From the NCBI GenBank assembly GCA_902765595.1, contig CACXAQ010000004.1, positions 113,865 through 177,864 on the forward strand: a DNA stretch of 64,000 nt, read 5' to 3'. This stretch comes from Oscillospiraceae bacterium. GTDB lineage: Bacteria; Bacillota; Clostridia; Oscillospirales; Oscillospiraceae. Position 1 is the first letter of the stretch. Every line of letters starts with the position of its first letter. A model generated the notes under the pieces. It did not search any database, was not told the origin of the DNA, and was given only the letters and a program-made list of their open reading frames with translations. Shown here piece after piece: positions 54,400-62,508 of this stretch. Made by a program: the position numbers and the translations under genes.

Positions 54400-54543
54400 C
54401 CCCCTCCGGGGGAAGTGGCGCGACAGCGCCGATAGGGGTGTGGGGCTTCCGCACATCCTGTTGAGGGCTTGTCCGCTTTGCCGGTTCTATGCCCCCTACC
54501 GCCCCAGTGTGAGCACTGGGACACCTCCCCCGAGGGGGAGGCT
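54400..54543. repeat. GC-rich palindromic intergenic repeat, copy 1
   Basis: Nested inverted repeats: TTCCCCC-TCC-GGGGGAA near 54398, GGCGC-GACA-GCGCC, CCCAGTG-TGAG-CACTGGG and CCTCCCCC-GAG-GGGGAGG at 54526-54542. The right part (from about 54491) shares a CCCCTACCGCCCCAGTG...CACCTCCCCC...GGGGGAGGCT unit with the repeat at 56840. Confidence 0.7.
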
Positions 54544-54568
54544 AAACAGAAGTGCTTCTCATAAAGAA

Positions 54569-54599
54569 AAAGTGGGACGCGACGGGCGCATCCCACTTT
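54569..54599 (-). terminator. Hairpin after the zinc-ribbon gene
   Basis: AAAGTGGGA and TCCCACTTT form a 9-bp stem around 13 bases, at the 3' end of the minus-strand gene at 54613. Confidence 0.6.
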
Positions 54600-54612
54600 C
54601 CTGTCAGGCTGA

Positions 54613-54891
54613 TCAGGCCTGCTCTCTCATCTTAGCAAAGCACTCGCTGCAGTAGACGGGACGATCGGACTTGGGCTCAAAGGGAACCTTGGCCTCGCCG
54701 CCGCAGGCAGCACAGGTAGCAGTAAAGAACTCCCGGGGACCGCGGGCCGCGTTCTTGCGGGCGTCACGGCAGGCCTTGCAGCGCTGGGGCTCATTCTGGA
54801 AGCCGCGCTCAGCGTAGAACTCCTGCTCACCGGCGGTAAAAACGAACTCTTTGCCGCACTCTTTGCAAACTAAGGTCTTGTCTTCGTACAT
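54613..54891 (-). CDS. Zinc-ribbon protein
   Basis: A 92-aa protein made of two zinc ribbons. The first is LVCKECGKEF with RCKACRDARK, the second is CAACGGEAKVP with YCSECFAKM, giving four C-x2-C pairs. This resembles small uncharacterised zinc-ribbon proteins common in Clostridia. The codon use is C/G-biased and the ribosome site (AAAGAGAGGATTCC) is fair. No known function; a nucleic-acid or protein-interaction role is possible. Confidence 0.8.
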   Translation of the reverse strand: MYEDKTLVCKECGKEFVFTAGEQEFYAERGFQNEPQRCKACRDARKNAARGPREFFTATCAACGGEAKVPFEPKSDRPVYCSECFAKMREQA

Positions 54892-54940
54892 TTTTGGAAT
54901 CCTCTCTTTTGATAGTTGCCGTTATCGGCTGTATTTGCGA

Positions 54941-55558
54941 TCAGCTGATGCTGATATCGCCGGGGTGAAGGGTTTGCGCCAGCTTGTGCCGGATGCGCTG
55001 CACAGCGTTGTCCACGGATTTCTCGTCCTTTTGGAGGGACCGGGCAATATCCCGATAGGACAGACCCTCCAGATACAGGTCCAGGACTTGCTTTTCCAGC
55101 TTGGACAGACACCGTGCGAACAGATCTTTCAGCTCTTCCTTGCTCTCTCTGGCCAGGATCAGATCCTCCGGGCTGCGGCGAAACGCCTGGGATGCGGCCG
55201 ATAACTGGGAACCGGGGTCATCGGAGAGTTGCTCAAGGGGCATGCTGTCGTTCAGCGGGAGATGCTTCAAACGGGAAGCGGATTTGATGGCGGAGTAAAG
55301 GCGCATGCGGATGCAATGCTCTGCAAAGCTGCGGAAGCTGGCGCCCTGCTCGGGGTCAAACTCACGAATGGCGGACAGGAGGCCGAACATGCCCTCCTGA
55401 ATCAGGTCCTCGCTGTCGCCCCCGGCCAGAAACAGGGGCCGGGCGCAGACACGGACCAGCTGCATATACCGTGCGGCCAGGGCTTCTTCCGCGGCGCGGT
55501 CGCCCGAAACGGCGAGCCGCTGCAGTTCAGCGTCAGATAAAGGGTACAGATCCATCAT
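54941..55558 (-). CDS. sigH: RNA polymerase sigma-H factor (sporulation sigma, SigH/Spo0H)
   Basis: A 205-aa sigma-70 family factor of the SigH class, which starts the sporulation programme with Spo0A. Region 2 is GDSEDLIQEGMFGLLSAIREFDPEQG with the core-binding and melting helix SFAEHCIRMRLYSAIK. Region 4 is LSYRDIARSLQKDEKSVDNAVQRIRHKLA, a helix-turn-helix for -35 recognition. A vegetative-type promoter lies at 55595-55622. The start is at ATG 55558; another in-frame ATG is the second codon. Confidence 0.9.
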   Translation of the reverse strand: MMDLYPLSDAELQRLAVSGDRAAEEALAARYMQLVRVCARPLFLAGGDSEDLIQEGMFGLLSAIREFDPEQGASFRSFAEHCIRMRLYSAIKSASRLKHLPLNDSMPLEQLSDDPGSQLSAASQAFRRSPEDLILARESKEELKDLFARCLSKLEKQVLDLYLEGLSYRDIARSLQKDEKSVDNAVQRIRHKLAQTLHPGDISIS

Positions 55559-55594
55559 TGCACACGAACTACTCTATATACTCATACACAGGAT

Positions 55595-55622
55595 ATTATA
55601 ACAAAAGTTCGGGCAAAGTCAA
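55595..55622 (-). promoter_or_regulatory. Promoter of sigH
   Basis: On the minus strand TTGACT, a 16-base spacer, perfect TATAAT, about 30 bases before the ATG. Confidence 0.75.
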
Positions 55623-55651
55623 TAGATTTCCTGTGCAAAAGTGAAAAATGC

Positions 55652-55775
55652 TGTGCACGCAAGGCGCGGGCCAATGCGGGATGCGGAATTGCGGGCGGCC
55701 ATAGGCCGCCCCTACGGGTTCGGCGGTAATCTGCGGGCGGCCAAAGGCTGCCCCTACGACCCCGTATCCTAAATG
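55652..55775. repeat. GC-rich intergenic repeat with two GCGGCC hairpins
   Basis: Two related units, GCGGGCGGCCATAGGCCGCC and GCGGGCGGCCAAAGGCTGCC, each followed by CCTACG, repeat about 50 bases apart between sigH and ruvB. Each can fold as a hairpin. No gene is supported in 55623-55782. Confidence 0.6.
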
Positions 55776-55782
55776 CTAAAAA

Positions 55783-56823
55783 CTAAAAACTGTCCATCTG
55801 CTGCTGGCCCATGTAGGCCACGCCCAGATGCTCATAGGCCTTGCGGGTGACGCAGCGGCCCCGGGGGGTGCGGGTGAGGAAGCCCTGCTGCAGCAGATAG
55901 GGCTCGTACATGTCCTCCAGGGTCACGGCCTCCTCGTTGATGGTGGCGGCCAGGGTCTCCAGACCCACGGGCCCGCCGCCGTAGAACTCGATGATGCTGC
56001 GCAGCATCTTCCGGTCCAGGGAGTCCAGACCCAGCTTGTCCACCTCCAGGCGGCTCAGGGCCTTGTCCGCCACCGCCCGGGTGATGATCCCGTCGGACTG
56101 GACCTGGGCAAAGTCCCGCACCCGGCGGAGCATGCGGTTGGCGATGCGGGGCGTGCCCCGGGAGCGGGAGGCGATCTCATAGGCCCCGTCCGGCTCGATC
56201 CGAACGTCCAGGATCCCCGCCGAGCGCAGCACGATCTTCTGCAGCTCCTCGGGGGTGTAGAGCTCCAGCCGCAGGGCCACGCCGAAGCGGTCCCGCAGCG
56301 GGGCGGTGAGCTGGCCGGAGCGGGTGGTGGCGCCGATGAGGGTGAAGCGGGGCAGATCCAGGTGGATGGAGTTTGCCGAGGGGCCCTTGCCCAGAATGAT
56401 GTCGATGGCGTAGTCCTCCATGGCCGGGTACAGGATCTCCTCATAGGCCCGGTTCAGCCGGTGGATCTCGTCCACGAAGAGGATGTCCCCCTCGTTGAGG
56501 TTGGTGAGCATGGCCACCAGGTCCCCGGGCTTTTCGATGGCGGGGCCGGAGGTGATGCGCATGTTCACGCCCATCTCGTTGGCGATGACGGCGGCCAGGG
56601 TGGTCTTGCCCAGGCCCGGGGGCCCGTGGAGCAGCACGTGGTCCAGGGGCTCGTTACGCAGCTTTGCGGCATTGATGAAGATCTCCAGATTGCCCTTGGC
56701 CTTCTCCTGGCCGATGTACTCGGTGAGGGTACGGGGCCGGAGGGAGCCTTCGGCGTGATCCTCGGGCAGGCTTGCCGTGGTGGTCAGCACCTCGCCGGTC
56801 TCTTCGGAAAAATTGATACTCAA
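55783..56823 (-). CDS. ruvB: Holliday junction branch migration DNA helicase RuvB
   Basis: RuvB is the AAA+ motor of the RuvAB complex. The 346-aa protein has Walker [17 protein letters not shown], Walker [11 protein letters not shown], the RuvB-specific [18 protein letters not shown] (sensor and arginine finger) and the C-terminal winged helix with [15 protein letters not shown] place the start at TTG 56823 (MSINFSEE...), 7 bases after AAGGTGATT; a longer open frame continues into the upstream repeat but is not real coding. A GTG at 56832 is an alternative. It is separated from ruvA by two repeat blocks, so it may be expressed apart from ruvCA. Confidence 0.94.
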   Translation of the reverse strand: MSINFSEETGEVLTTTASLPEDHAEGSLRPRTLTEYIGQEKAKGNLEIFINAAKLRNEPLDHVLLHGPPGLGKTTLAAVIANEMGVNMRITSGPAIEKPGDLVAMLTNLNEGDILFVDEIHRLNRAYEEILYPAMEDYAIDIILGKGPSANSIHLDLPRFTLIGATTRSGQLTAPLRDRFGVALRLELYTPEELQKIVLRSAGILDVRIEPDGAYEIASRSRGTPRIANRMLRRVRDFAQVQSDGIITRAVADKALSRLEVDKLGLDSLDRKMLRSIIEFYGGGPVGLETLAATINEEAVTLEDMYEPYLLQQGFLTRTPRGRCVTRKAYEHLGVAYMGQQQMDSF

Positions 56824-56839
56824 TTGAATCACCTTCCTA

Positions 56840-56978
56840 ATTGGCGCCCCCTCCGGGGGAGCTGTCCGCGAAGCGGACTGAGGGGGTGTCCGTCCCCCAC
56901 GGATCTGACTGAGGGACGCGGGTTTTCCCCTACCGCCCCAGTGCTCACACTGGGGCACCTCCCCCACAGGGGGAGGCT
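56840..56978. repeat. GC-rich palindromic intergenic repeat, copy 2 (between ruvA and ruvB)
   Basis: GCCCCCTCC-GGGGGAGC (about 56845-56861), GTCCGC-GAAG-CGGAC, CCCCAGTGCTCACACTGGGG and CCTCCCCC-ACA-GGGGGAGG form a set of hairpins. The right half matches copy 1 at 54491-54543. The unit interrupts the ruv operon. Confidence 0.7.
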
Positions 56979-56980
56979 GT

Positions 56981-57141
56981 CTAAACACTCTACCTTCACA
57001 AATTCCTTCAGTTTTCAGGATTTATAGTTTTCAGTTTTTAGTTTTCAGGGGACGAGGGAACGAGAGACATATCCGCCGTCTACTAAAAACCGAACGCTAA
57101 ACACTAAAAACTAAACACTCTTACTTCACAAATTCCTTCAG
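56981..57141. repeat. Direct repeat duplicating the end of ruvA
   Basis: Two 31-base copies, 56981-57011 and 57111-57141, differ at two positions. Both contain CTTCACAAATTCCTTCAG, the complement of the last ruvA codons. The second copy is the real ruvA end; the first is an extra partial copy. Between them lies an AT-rich stretch with repeated TTTTCAG and CTAAAAACT-like words. Confidence 0.7.
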
Positions 57142-57732
57142 CACCTGCTTGATGATGGCCTGGGCGTCCAGGCCCGTGAGATCCATGCGCTTGAGCACCG
57201 GCCCCAGCTCCGCGCTGGAATAGCCCAGCACGGCCAGACCCGCCATGGCGTCGGCGAGGGCCTTGTTCTCCCCTGCCGGGGACGCGGGCGCGCTGATCGC
57301 GGGCAGGCTCCCCCAATCCGTCTCCCCCAGCTCCTTGCCGATCTTGTCCTTCAGCTCCAAAATCACCCGCTGGGCGATCTTTTTGCCGATGCCAGGGGCC
57401 ACGGTCAGGGCCTTCACGTCGTCGTTCAGGATGGCCAGAGCCAGGCTCTCGGGGCTGTTGTAGCTGAGGATGGAGAGGGCCGCCTTGGGCCCGATGCCGG
57501 AGACGGCGATGAGCATCTCAAAGCAGCGCTTCTCGCTTTTATCGAAAAAGCCGAAGAGATCGAAATTGGTCTCACCGATGCTCTCGGTGATATAGAGCTT
57601 GGCCCGTTCGCCGGGCTTCAGGCGGCTCAGGGTGTTGACCGTCACGTTCACGGCGTAGCCCACGCCGCCGCAGTCGATCACCGCCAGATTCTGGCTGATC
57701 TCGGCAACGGTCCCGCTCAGATGGTAGAACAT
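57121..57732 (-). CDS. ruvA: Holliday junction DNA-binding protein RuvA
   Basis: A 203-aa protein that forms the tetramer on four-way junctions. Domain I is MFYHLSGTVAEISQNLAVIDCGGVGY. Domain II has helix-hairpin-helix motifs SGIGPKAALSIL and VAPGIGKKIAQRVILELKDKIG. The flexible linker near 145-160 and the C-terminal RuvB-binding domain follow. The start at ATG 57732 follows AAGGAGGGAACAACG. The gene overlaps the 3' end of ruvC by 16 bases. Its last codons are duplicated downstream. Confidence 0.95.
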   Translation of the reverse strand: MFYHLSGTVAEISQNLAVIDCGGVGYAVNVTVNTLSRLKPGERAKLYITESIGETNFDLFGFFDKSEKRCFEMLIAVSGIGPKAALSILSYNSPESLALAILNDDVKALTVAPGIGKKIAQRVILELKDKIGKELGETDWGSLPAISAPASPAGENKALADAMAGLAVLGYSSAELGPVLKRMDLTGLDAQAIIKQVLKEFVK

Positions 57733-58229
57733 TCGTTGTTCCCTCCTTGATTCAAGAGGCTGGTGGTGCTGCGGGCATGGCACAGGGCCAGGGCCACGGC
57801 GTCCGCCGCGTCGTCGGGCCTGGGGGGCGCGGGGAGATTGCAGAGGCGCTTGACCATGTCCATCACCTGCTTCTTCTCCGCCTTCCCGTAGCCCGTCACC
57901 GCCTGCTTCACCTGCAGGGGCGTGTACTCAAAGATCTGCACCCCGGCTATCCGGCAGGCCAGCAGGATGACCCCGCGGGCATGGGCCACGGCGATGCCGG
58001 TGGTGATATTGGTATTGAAAAACAGCTCCTCGATGCTGACCGCGTCGGGCTTGAACAGGTCCAGCAGATCCGCCATGTCCCGGAAGATCTGCTCCAGCCG
58101 GCTGGAGAGGGAGGTATGGGCGGGGGTGGTGATCACGCCGCATTTGATGAGCCTCTGCCGGTTCCGCTCCGCCTCCACCACGCCGAAGCCGATGGTGGCC
58201 ACGCCCGGGTCGATGCCTAAGATCCGCAT
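57717..58229 (-). CDS. ruvC: Crossover junction endodeoxyribonuclease RuvC
   Basis: RuvC resolves Holliday junctions. The 170-aa RNase H-fold nuclease has the acidic catalytic set in MRILGIDPG, SIEELFFNTN and RPDDAADAVALALCH. The start at ATG 58229 is in good context (GGAGTTGATTTT). It is the first gene of the ruvCAB unit and overlaps ruvA. Confidence 0.95.
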   Translation of the reverse strand: MRILGIDPGVATIGFGVVEAERNRQRLIKCGVITTPAHTSLSSRLEQIFRDMADLLDLFKPDAVSIEELFFNTNITTGIAVAHARGVILLACRIAGVQIFEYTPLQVKQAVTGYGKAEKKQVMDMVKRLCNLPAPPRPDDAADAVALALCHARSTTSLLNQGGNNECSTI

Positions 58230-58351
58230 AAAATCAACTCCACAAGATATTGTAGCATATCCCGGGCCCTTACGCAAGCCAAATCGCGCGCCCGGGTGCG
58301 GGACGGCCCGGAAACCCGGCGCGTCGGAAACGATGGGAATCCGGCTGCGTC

Positions 58352-58380
58352 TTGCACTCTTCTGCCGCTTATGGTAGATT
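58352..58380 (+). promoter_or_regulatory. Promoter of the CotH-SLH gene
   Basis: TTGCAC (58352-58357), 17 bases, TAGATT (58375-58380), 31 bases before ATG. It is of the vegetative type rather than sigma-E or sigma-K. Confidence 0.55.
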
Positions 58381-58411
58381 ATAAACGAGAAAGCAAAGGA
58401 GATGTACCGCT

Positions 58412-60718
58412 ATGCATCGGATCCGTGTCATTTTCCCGAAGCAGATAGCCCTTCTGCTCTGTCTGATTTTTCTTGCCGGCAATCTGCCGCTGAGCGTACC
58501 GGACGCCGGGCCGGACTGGGAAGCGCTTTCCGTCACCTGTTATTCCGGCGATACGCCCTTTGAGGTCCGCGTAAAATCCCTGGACGGCAGGCTGTATCTG
58601 TTCCTGCCGGCATGTGCCGATCTGCGCGGGCTGACCGTCCATCTGAACGCGGCAGAGCGCAGCGGCGGGCTGACCCTCAGCGGCAGCCGGGGCAGCATGG
58701 CGCTTCGCGATGGCGACGTGCTGGATCTGACGGCGCTCTGCGGCGAGGGGCCTTACGATCTGCAGCTCACGGCCCCAGGCACGCTTGGCGCCGAGACCGA
58801 AGAGCTCAGCGTCTCTGTCGCCTCCGGCGTGGCCGCCCTGTTCCTGCGCAGCCAGGATCCCGCCGGTCACGGAAGAGACTGGGTGGAGGCCAGCCCCGAC
58901 AAATCCAACGCCGCGACCGGCTCCATGCTTTTGCTCAGCCCGTCCGGCGCGGTGGTTTACGACGGTGATCTGGGCCAGATCAAGGGCCGCGGCAATACCA
59001 CCTGGAGCGGCGTGAAGAAGCCCTATCAGCTCAAGCTCGATGCCAAGACGGACCTGCTGGAGACCGGGGATGAGGGCAACCGTGCCAAAACCTGGCTGCT
59101 GATCGCCAATTTCTCCGACCCCAGTCTGCTGCGCAATCAGCTGGCCCTTGCCTTCGGCGAGGGCCTTGGGATGGAATACAACATCCAGTGCCGCCCGGTG
59201 GAGCTGTATTACGACGGCGATTACCGGGGCAGTTATCTGCTGACGGAAAAGGTCCAGGTCAATGCCGGCCGGGTCGATATCTATGATCTGGAGGGCGAGA
59301 ACGAAGATCTCAACGAGGAGCTGGGGGATCTGGAAGCCCTGCCCCGGGAGACGGACCGGACGGAAAACGGCGCGAGCTATACCTACTGCGTGGGGATGAA
59401 GACCCCGGAGGACTACTCCGGCGGCTATCTGCTGGAGATGGATATGCCCATCCGCGCCGCCGAGGAGGCCTGCTGGTTCCGCACCAGCCGCGGCAGCTGC
59501 GTCGTGGTCAAGTCCCCGGAATTCTGCAGCCGGGAGGAAATGGACTACATCGCATCGCTCTATCAGGAGTTTGAGGACGCGCTCTATCAGGGCGGCACCC
59601 ACCCCGACACCGGCAAACGCTATACCGACTATGTGGAGCTTACGAGCATCGCCCAGTGCTACCTGGTCAATGAGCTGGCAAAGAACCTGGACGGTTTCCG
59701 CACCTCCGCCTACCTCTATCTGGACCGGGGCGCGGACCGGATGAAGATGGGCCCGCTGTGGGACTATGACCTGGCCTTCGGCGTGGGCTACGGAGACAGT
59801 GCCGAGGACAGCGCCCTGCAGGACCCCACGGGGATGTATACCATCCGCAGCAGCCTCTGCAGACAGCTCAACACCCAGGCCGATTTCCGGCTTGCCGTGA
59901 AAGCACTGTACAACGATATCCTGTACCCGCTGCTCACGAAAACGCTGCCGGGTGAGCGGGACGCGGCTTCCGGAAGCCTGCGTTCCTTTGCCTGGTACCG
60001 GGAGACCCTGGCGGACACCGCCGCAAACGACGCCCTGCTCTGGCACGGCGGCAGCGCGGACAGCTGGAACGACGCGGTCCGGGAGCTGGAGCGCTTTCTG
60101 ACCAGCCGCGCGGCGTTTCTCAAGGCCGAATTTGACCGCTGGGACGGCGAAAGCAGCCTCGAATACAGCGCTTTTCTCGATGTGGAGCCGGAGGCCTGGT
60201 ACTATGACCTTGTAAACCGGGCGAACAGCTATGGCCTGATGAGCGGAAAAACCCAGTCGATCTTCGCCCCCGACGGGACTACGACCCGGGCGGAGCTGGT
60301 CCAGGTCCTCTATCGCATGGAGGATCCTCTGCCCGAGACCGGAGAACCGGTCTTCCGGGATCTTCGCCCCGGCGCCTGGTATGTTCCGGCCGTGAACTGG
60401 GCCGCCGGGAGGAAGCTGGTCAGCGGAGATCCGGACGGGAGCTTCCACCCGGATCAGACCGCCTCCCGGCAGGAGCTTGCCCTGCTGCTGTACCGCTGCG
60501 CCGGCGCGCCGGAGACCGATCTGCGGAGCCTGGACCGCTTCCCCGACCGGGATGCGATCGGTGAAGACGCCCGTCCCGCCATGGCCTGGGCCGTGGAGAC
60601 CGGGCTCATGCCCTTCTCCCGGGAAGAGACCCTTCAGCCCCTGGCAGCCGTCAAACGCTTCGAGCTGGCTGCCGTCATGGTCGGGTTCTACGAAAAGCTG
60701 ATGCTGCCCGCCCCGTAA
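58412..60718 (+). CDS. Secreted CotH-family kinase with C-terminal S-layer homology domains
   Basis: A 768-aa exported protein. Residues 1 to about 30 are a signal peptide. Residues about 150-560 form the CotH kinase-like domain: IKGRGNTTWSGVKKPYQLKLD (about 190), NFSDPSLLRNQLA, ELYYDGDYRGSYLLTEKVQ and MGPLWDYDLAFGVGYG (catalytic Asp region). Residues about 584-768 are three SLH-like repeats (FLDVEPEAWYYDLVNRA with GLMSGKTQSIFAPDGTTTRAEL, then FRDLRPGAWYVPAVNWA with GDPDGSFHPDQTASRQEL, then a decayed one). CotH proteins phosphorylate coat proteins in spores; an SLH anchor implies a role on the cell surface. Target unknown. Confidence 0.9.
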   Translation: MHRIRVIFPKQIALLLCLIFLAGNLPLSVPDAGPDWEALSVTCYSGDTPFEVRVKSLDGRLYLFLPACADLRGLTVHLNAAERSGGLTLSGSRGSMALRDGDVLDLTALCGEGPYDLQLTAPGTLGAETEELSVSVASGVAALFLRSQDPAGHGRDWVEASPDKSNAATGSMLLLSPSGAVVYDGDLGQIKGRGNTTWSGVKKPYQLKLDAKTDLLETGDEGNRAKTWLLIANFSDPSLLRNQLALAFGEGLGMEYNIQCRPVELYYDGDYRGSYLLTEKVQVNAGRVDIYDLEGENEDLNEELGDLEALPRETDRTENGASYTYCVGMKTPEDYSGGYLLEMDMPIRAAEEACWFRTSRGSCVVVKSPEFCSREEMDYIASLYQEFEDALYQGGTHPDTGKRYTDYVELTSIAQCYLVNELAKNLDGFRTSAYLYLDRGADRMKMGPLWDYDLAFGVGYGDSAEDSALQDPTGMYTIRSSLCRQLNTQADFRLAVKALYNDILYPLLTKTLPGERDAASGSLRSFAWYRETLADTAANDALLWHGGSADSWNDAVRELERFLTSRAAFLKAEFDRWDGESSLEYSAFLDVEPEAWYYDLVNRANSYGLMSGKTQSIFAPDGTTTRAELVQVLYRMEDPLPETGEPVFRDLRPGAWYVPAVNWAAGRKLVSGDPDGSFHPDQTASRQELALLLYRCAGAPETDLRSLDRFPDRDAIGEDARPAMAWAVETGLMPFSREETLQPLAAVKRFELAAVMVGFYEKLMLPAP

Positions 60719-60736
60719 AAAACGAGACCCGTATCT

Positions 60737-60776
60737 GCAAAAGACCTGCTTTCCCGCCGGGAGGCAGGTCTTTTGC
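60737..60776. terminator. Terminator after the CotH-SLH gene
   Basis: GCAAAAGACCTGC and GCAGGTCTTTTGC form a 13-bp stem with a 14-base loop. Confidence 0.8.
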
Positions 60777-60846
60777 TGTCCCGGCTGCGGGCCCGACCCA
60801 AGCCATTACGGGGAATTTGCCAAAATCCCGGGGTTCCGTCGAGGCC

Positions 60847-60912
60847 GTGACAGATGACACTTCATGACGCGTCTGTTTCGCCCCGGTATCTGTCTGACGC
60901 GTCATCTGTCAC
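60847..60912. repeat. Inverted repeat at the 3' end of the RepA-like gene
   Basis: GTGACAGATGAC (60847-60858) and GTCATCTGTCAC (60901-60912) are exact inverted copies. The intervening 42 bases contain two GACGCGTC palindrome units and hold the stop codon of the RepA-like gene. Confidence 0.65.
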
Positions 60913-62160
60913 AGCCTCCCGGCTCCGGTACAGGGAGACGCTCCGTCCCCTGCTGCTTCGGCTGCGTTCCAGGGTCACGCCGTATTTCTTTTCCAGAACG
61001 TCTTCCGCCGCGTTCAGCTGACGCATGAGAATGCAGGGATCCGTCTCCGGCAGGTCCAGGGCCGCCTGCAGCTGGGTGGCGTTCCCCTGCCAGCCCTTTT
61101 GGGCCAGCTCCGCCGTCTTCTCCAGCAGCTCGCTGGTGATGGTGACGCCCTCGCTGTGCTCGCCCAGGCATGTCCAGCGCTTCCGGTCCTTGTCAAAGCG
61201 CAGGTCCAGGTTCTGATCCTCCAGATCCCGCCCGCCCACGGTGAGGATGGCGTCGTTGCTGTTGCGGGCGCGCTTATTGAGCAGCCAGAAGCCGTCCACG
61301 CCGCCGGAGATGCCGTTGGTGCCGGAGATGCGGTCCACCGGGTCCAGGGAGTCCTGCTTGCGGTTGTGATGCACCAGCAGCATGGTGAGATCAAAGCGGT
61401 CCGCCAGGCTTTTCAGCGCGCCGGTCACGGCGTAGTCCCCGGCGTAGCTGTAGTTGTCCCGGCCCAGCTCCCGGATCTTCTGCAGGGTGTCGATGATCAC
61501 CAGCTTCACCTTGGGCTGCTCCTGCAGGAAGCCGGAGAGCTGTTCTTCAAAGCCGTGGTTCATCAGCTCCGCCTCGGTGGCCAGATGGACCGGCCCCGGT
61601 TCCCCCTCCGTCACCAGGCTCAGGCGGTTTTGGAGCCTTGCCCGGGTGTCCTCCAGACTCACGTACAGCACCGGGCAGGCCCGGGTCCTGCGGCCGAAGA
61701 AGGGCGCTCCCCTGCTGACCTTGTCGGCCAGATCCAGCACCAGCCAGCTCTTGCCGATCTTGCTGGCGCCGGAGAGGATGTACAGGCCCCTGCCCAGCAG
61801 CCCCTCAACCAGAAACTGCTGCTTCGGCAGCTGCATCCGCAGCAGCTCTCCCGCGCTCACGGTCTCCAGGGTGGTGATCTTCATCCCCAGGGTCCGGTGG
61901 ATGTGCCGGACGGCCGCGGCCTCGTCGTAGCTGGGGATCTCCAGCATCACGTAGTCCAGGGTGTCCCCGGTGGAGCCGCAGTCCGGGCATCTCCAGATCC
62001 CCTCGCCGTAGGGGCCCCGGCCCTCCCAGAAGAAGGCGGCCTTGCCGCAGCGGGGACAGAGGATCATCCCGTCCCGGTAGCCCTTGCCGCTCTCCCGCAG
62101 ATAGCGCGGCAGCAGCGGACTCAGTTTTCTCCGGTACTCCCGGATCGTTTCCTGTTTCAT
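60862..62160 (-). CDS. RepA-like AAA ATPase with N-terminal zinc ribbon (mobile-element type)
   Basis: A 432-aa protein. Residues about 33-66 contain CPRCGKAAFF and RCPDCGSTGD, a zinc ribbon like those of primases. The RecA/RepA ATPase follows: Walker A YILSGASKIGKSWLVLDLA, Walker B VKLVIIDTLQ and LLVHHNRKQ. This layout is typical of plasmid and integrated-element replication or transfer proteins. The C-terminal 60 residues are basic. It is transcribed from a strong promoter (62238-62266) over a putative operator, and is flanked by TGAC-type repeats. No other element genes are near, so it looks like a single remnant. Confidence 0.75.
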   Translation of the reverse strand: MKQETIREYRRKLSPLLPRYLRESGKGYRDGMILCPRCGKAAFFWEGRGPYGEGIWRCPDCGSTGDTLDYVMLEIPSYDEAAAVRHIHRTLGMKITTLETVSAGELLRMQLPKQQFLVEGLLGRGLYILSGASKIGKSWLVLDLADKVSRGAPFFGRRTRACPVLYVSLEDTRARLQNRLSLVTEGEPGPVHLATEAELMNHGFEEQLSGFLQEQPKVKLVIIDTLQKIRELGRDNYSYAGDYAVTGALKSLADRFDLTMLLVHHNRKQDSLDPVDRISGTNGISGGVDGFWLLNKRARNSNDAILTVGGRDLEDQNLDLRFDKDRKRWTCLGEHSEGVTITSELLEKTAELAQKGWQGNATQLQAALDLPETDPCILMRQLNAAEDVLEKKYGVTLERSRSSRGRSVSLYRSREAVTDDASDRYRGETDAS

Positions 62161-62175
62161 AGCATTCTCCTTTCT

Positions 62176-62191
62176 AAGTTAAGTATAACTT
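62176..62191. promoter_or_regulatory. Operator-like palindrome in the leader of the RepA-like gene
   Basis: AAGTTA-AGTA-TAACTT, a 6-base palindrome with a 4-base centre, between the start site and the ribosome site. Confidence 0.45.
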
Positions 62192-62237
62192 GATTACGCA
62201 GGGAGTAAAATCAGCAGACCTCCCCTGCTTGTTCGGT

Positions 62238-62266
62238 ATTATACACCAATCTTGTTCATTTGTAAA
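62238..62266 (-). promoter_or_regulatory. Promoter of the RepA-like gene
   Basis: On the minus strand TTTACA, 17 bases, perfect TATAAT. Confidence 0.8.
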
Positions 62267-62300
62267 GAACTATTTTCAATTTGTTTATGAAAAGTGAACC

Positions 62301-62368
62301 ATGACGGATGACGGGTTTTTGAGACCCCGGGCATTTTTTACTCGTCATGACCGTCATGACCGTCATGG
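62301..62368. repeat. TGACGG/CCGTCA repeat cluster (iteron-like)
   Basis: ATGACGGATGACGGG at 62301-62315 is followed by CGTCATGACCGTCATGACCGTCAT at 62343-62366 (a run of 9-base units CGTCATGAC; given here only as unit and positions). Five short copies of the same TGACGG/CCGTCA word occur in 68 bases, in both orientations. The word is related to the GTGACAGATGAC repeat at the other end of the gene. Confidence 0.65.
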
Positions 62369-62450
62369 CGCCCCGGCCAGGGGCCCTCCCCTGCCCCGCT
62401 GCAGCTCGGCGCGGACCGGGGATCGGGCGCGAAGTTAGGACCGGGGGCGC

Positions 62451-62481
62451 AAAAAGACCGGGGCCGCTTTCGCGGTCCCGG
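62451..62481 (-). terminator. Terminator of the small basic protein gene
   Basis: CCGGGGCCGC-TTTC-GCGGTCCCGG with one mismatch. On the minus strand a TTTTT run follows the stem. Confidence 0.75.
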
Positions 62482-62508
62482 TTTTGGGTACGATGAACTT
62501 TTCTCCGC

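Noticed and set aside
58379-60448. A 689-codon minus-strand frame opposite the CotH-SLH gene
   Set aside because: Shadow frame caused by high GC at third positions. The + strand protein has a signal peptide, CotH and SLH motifs.
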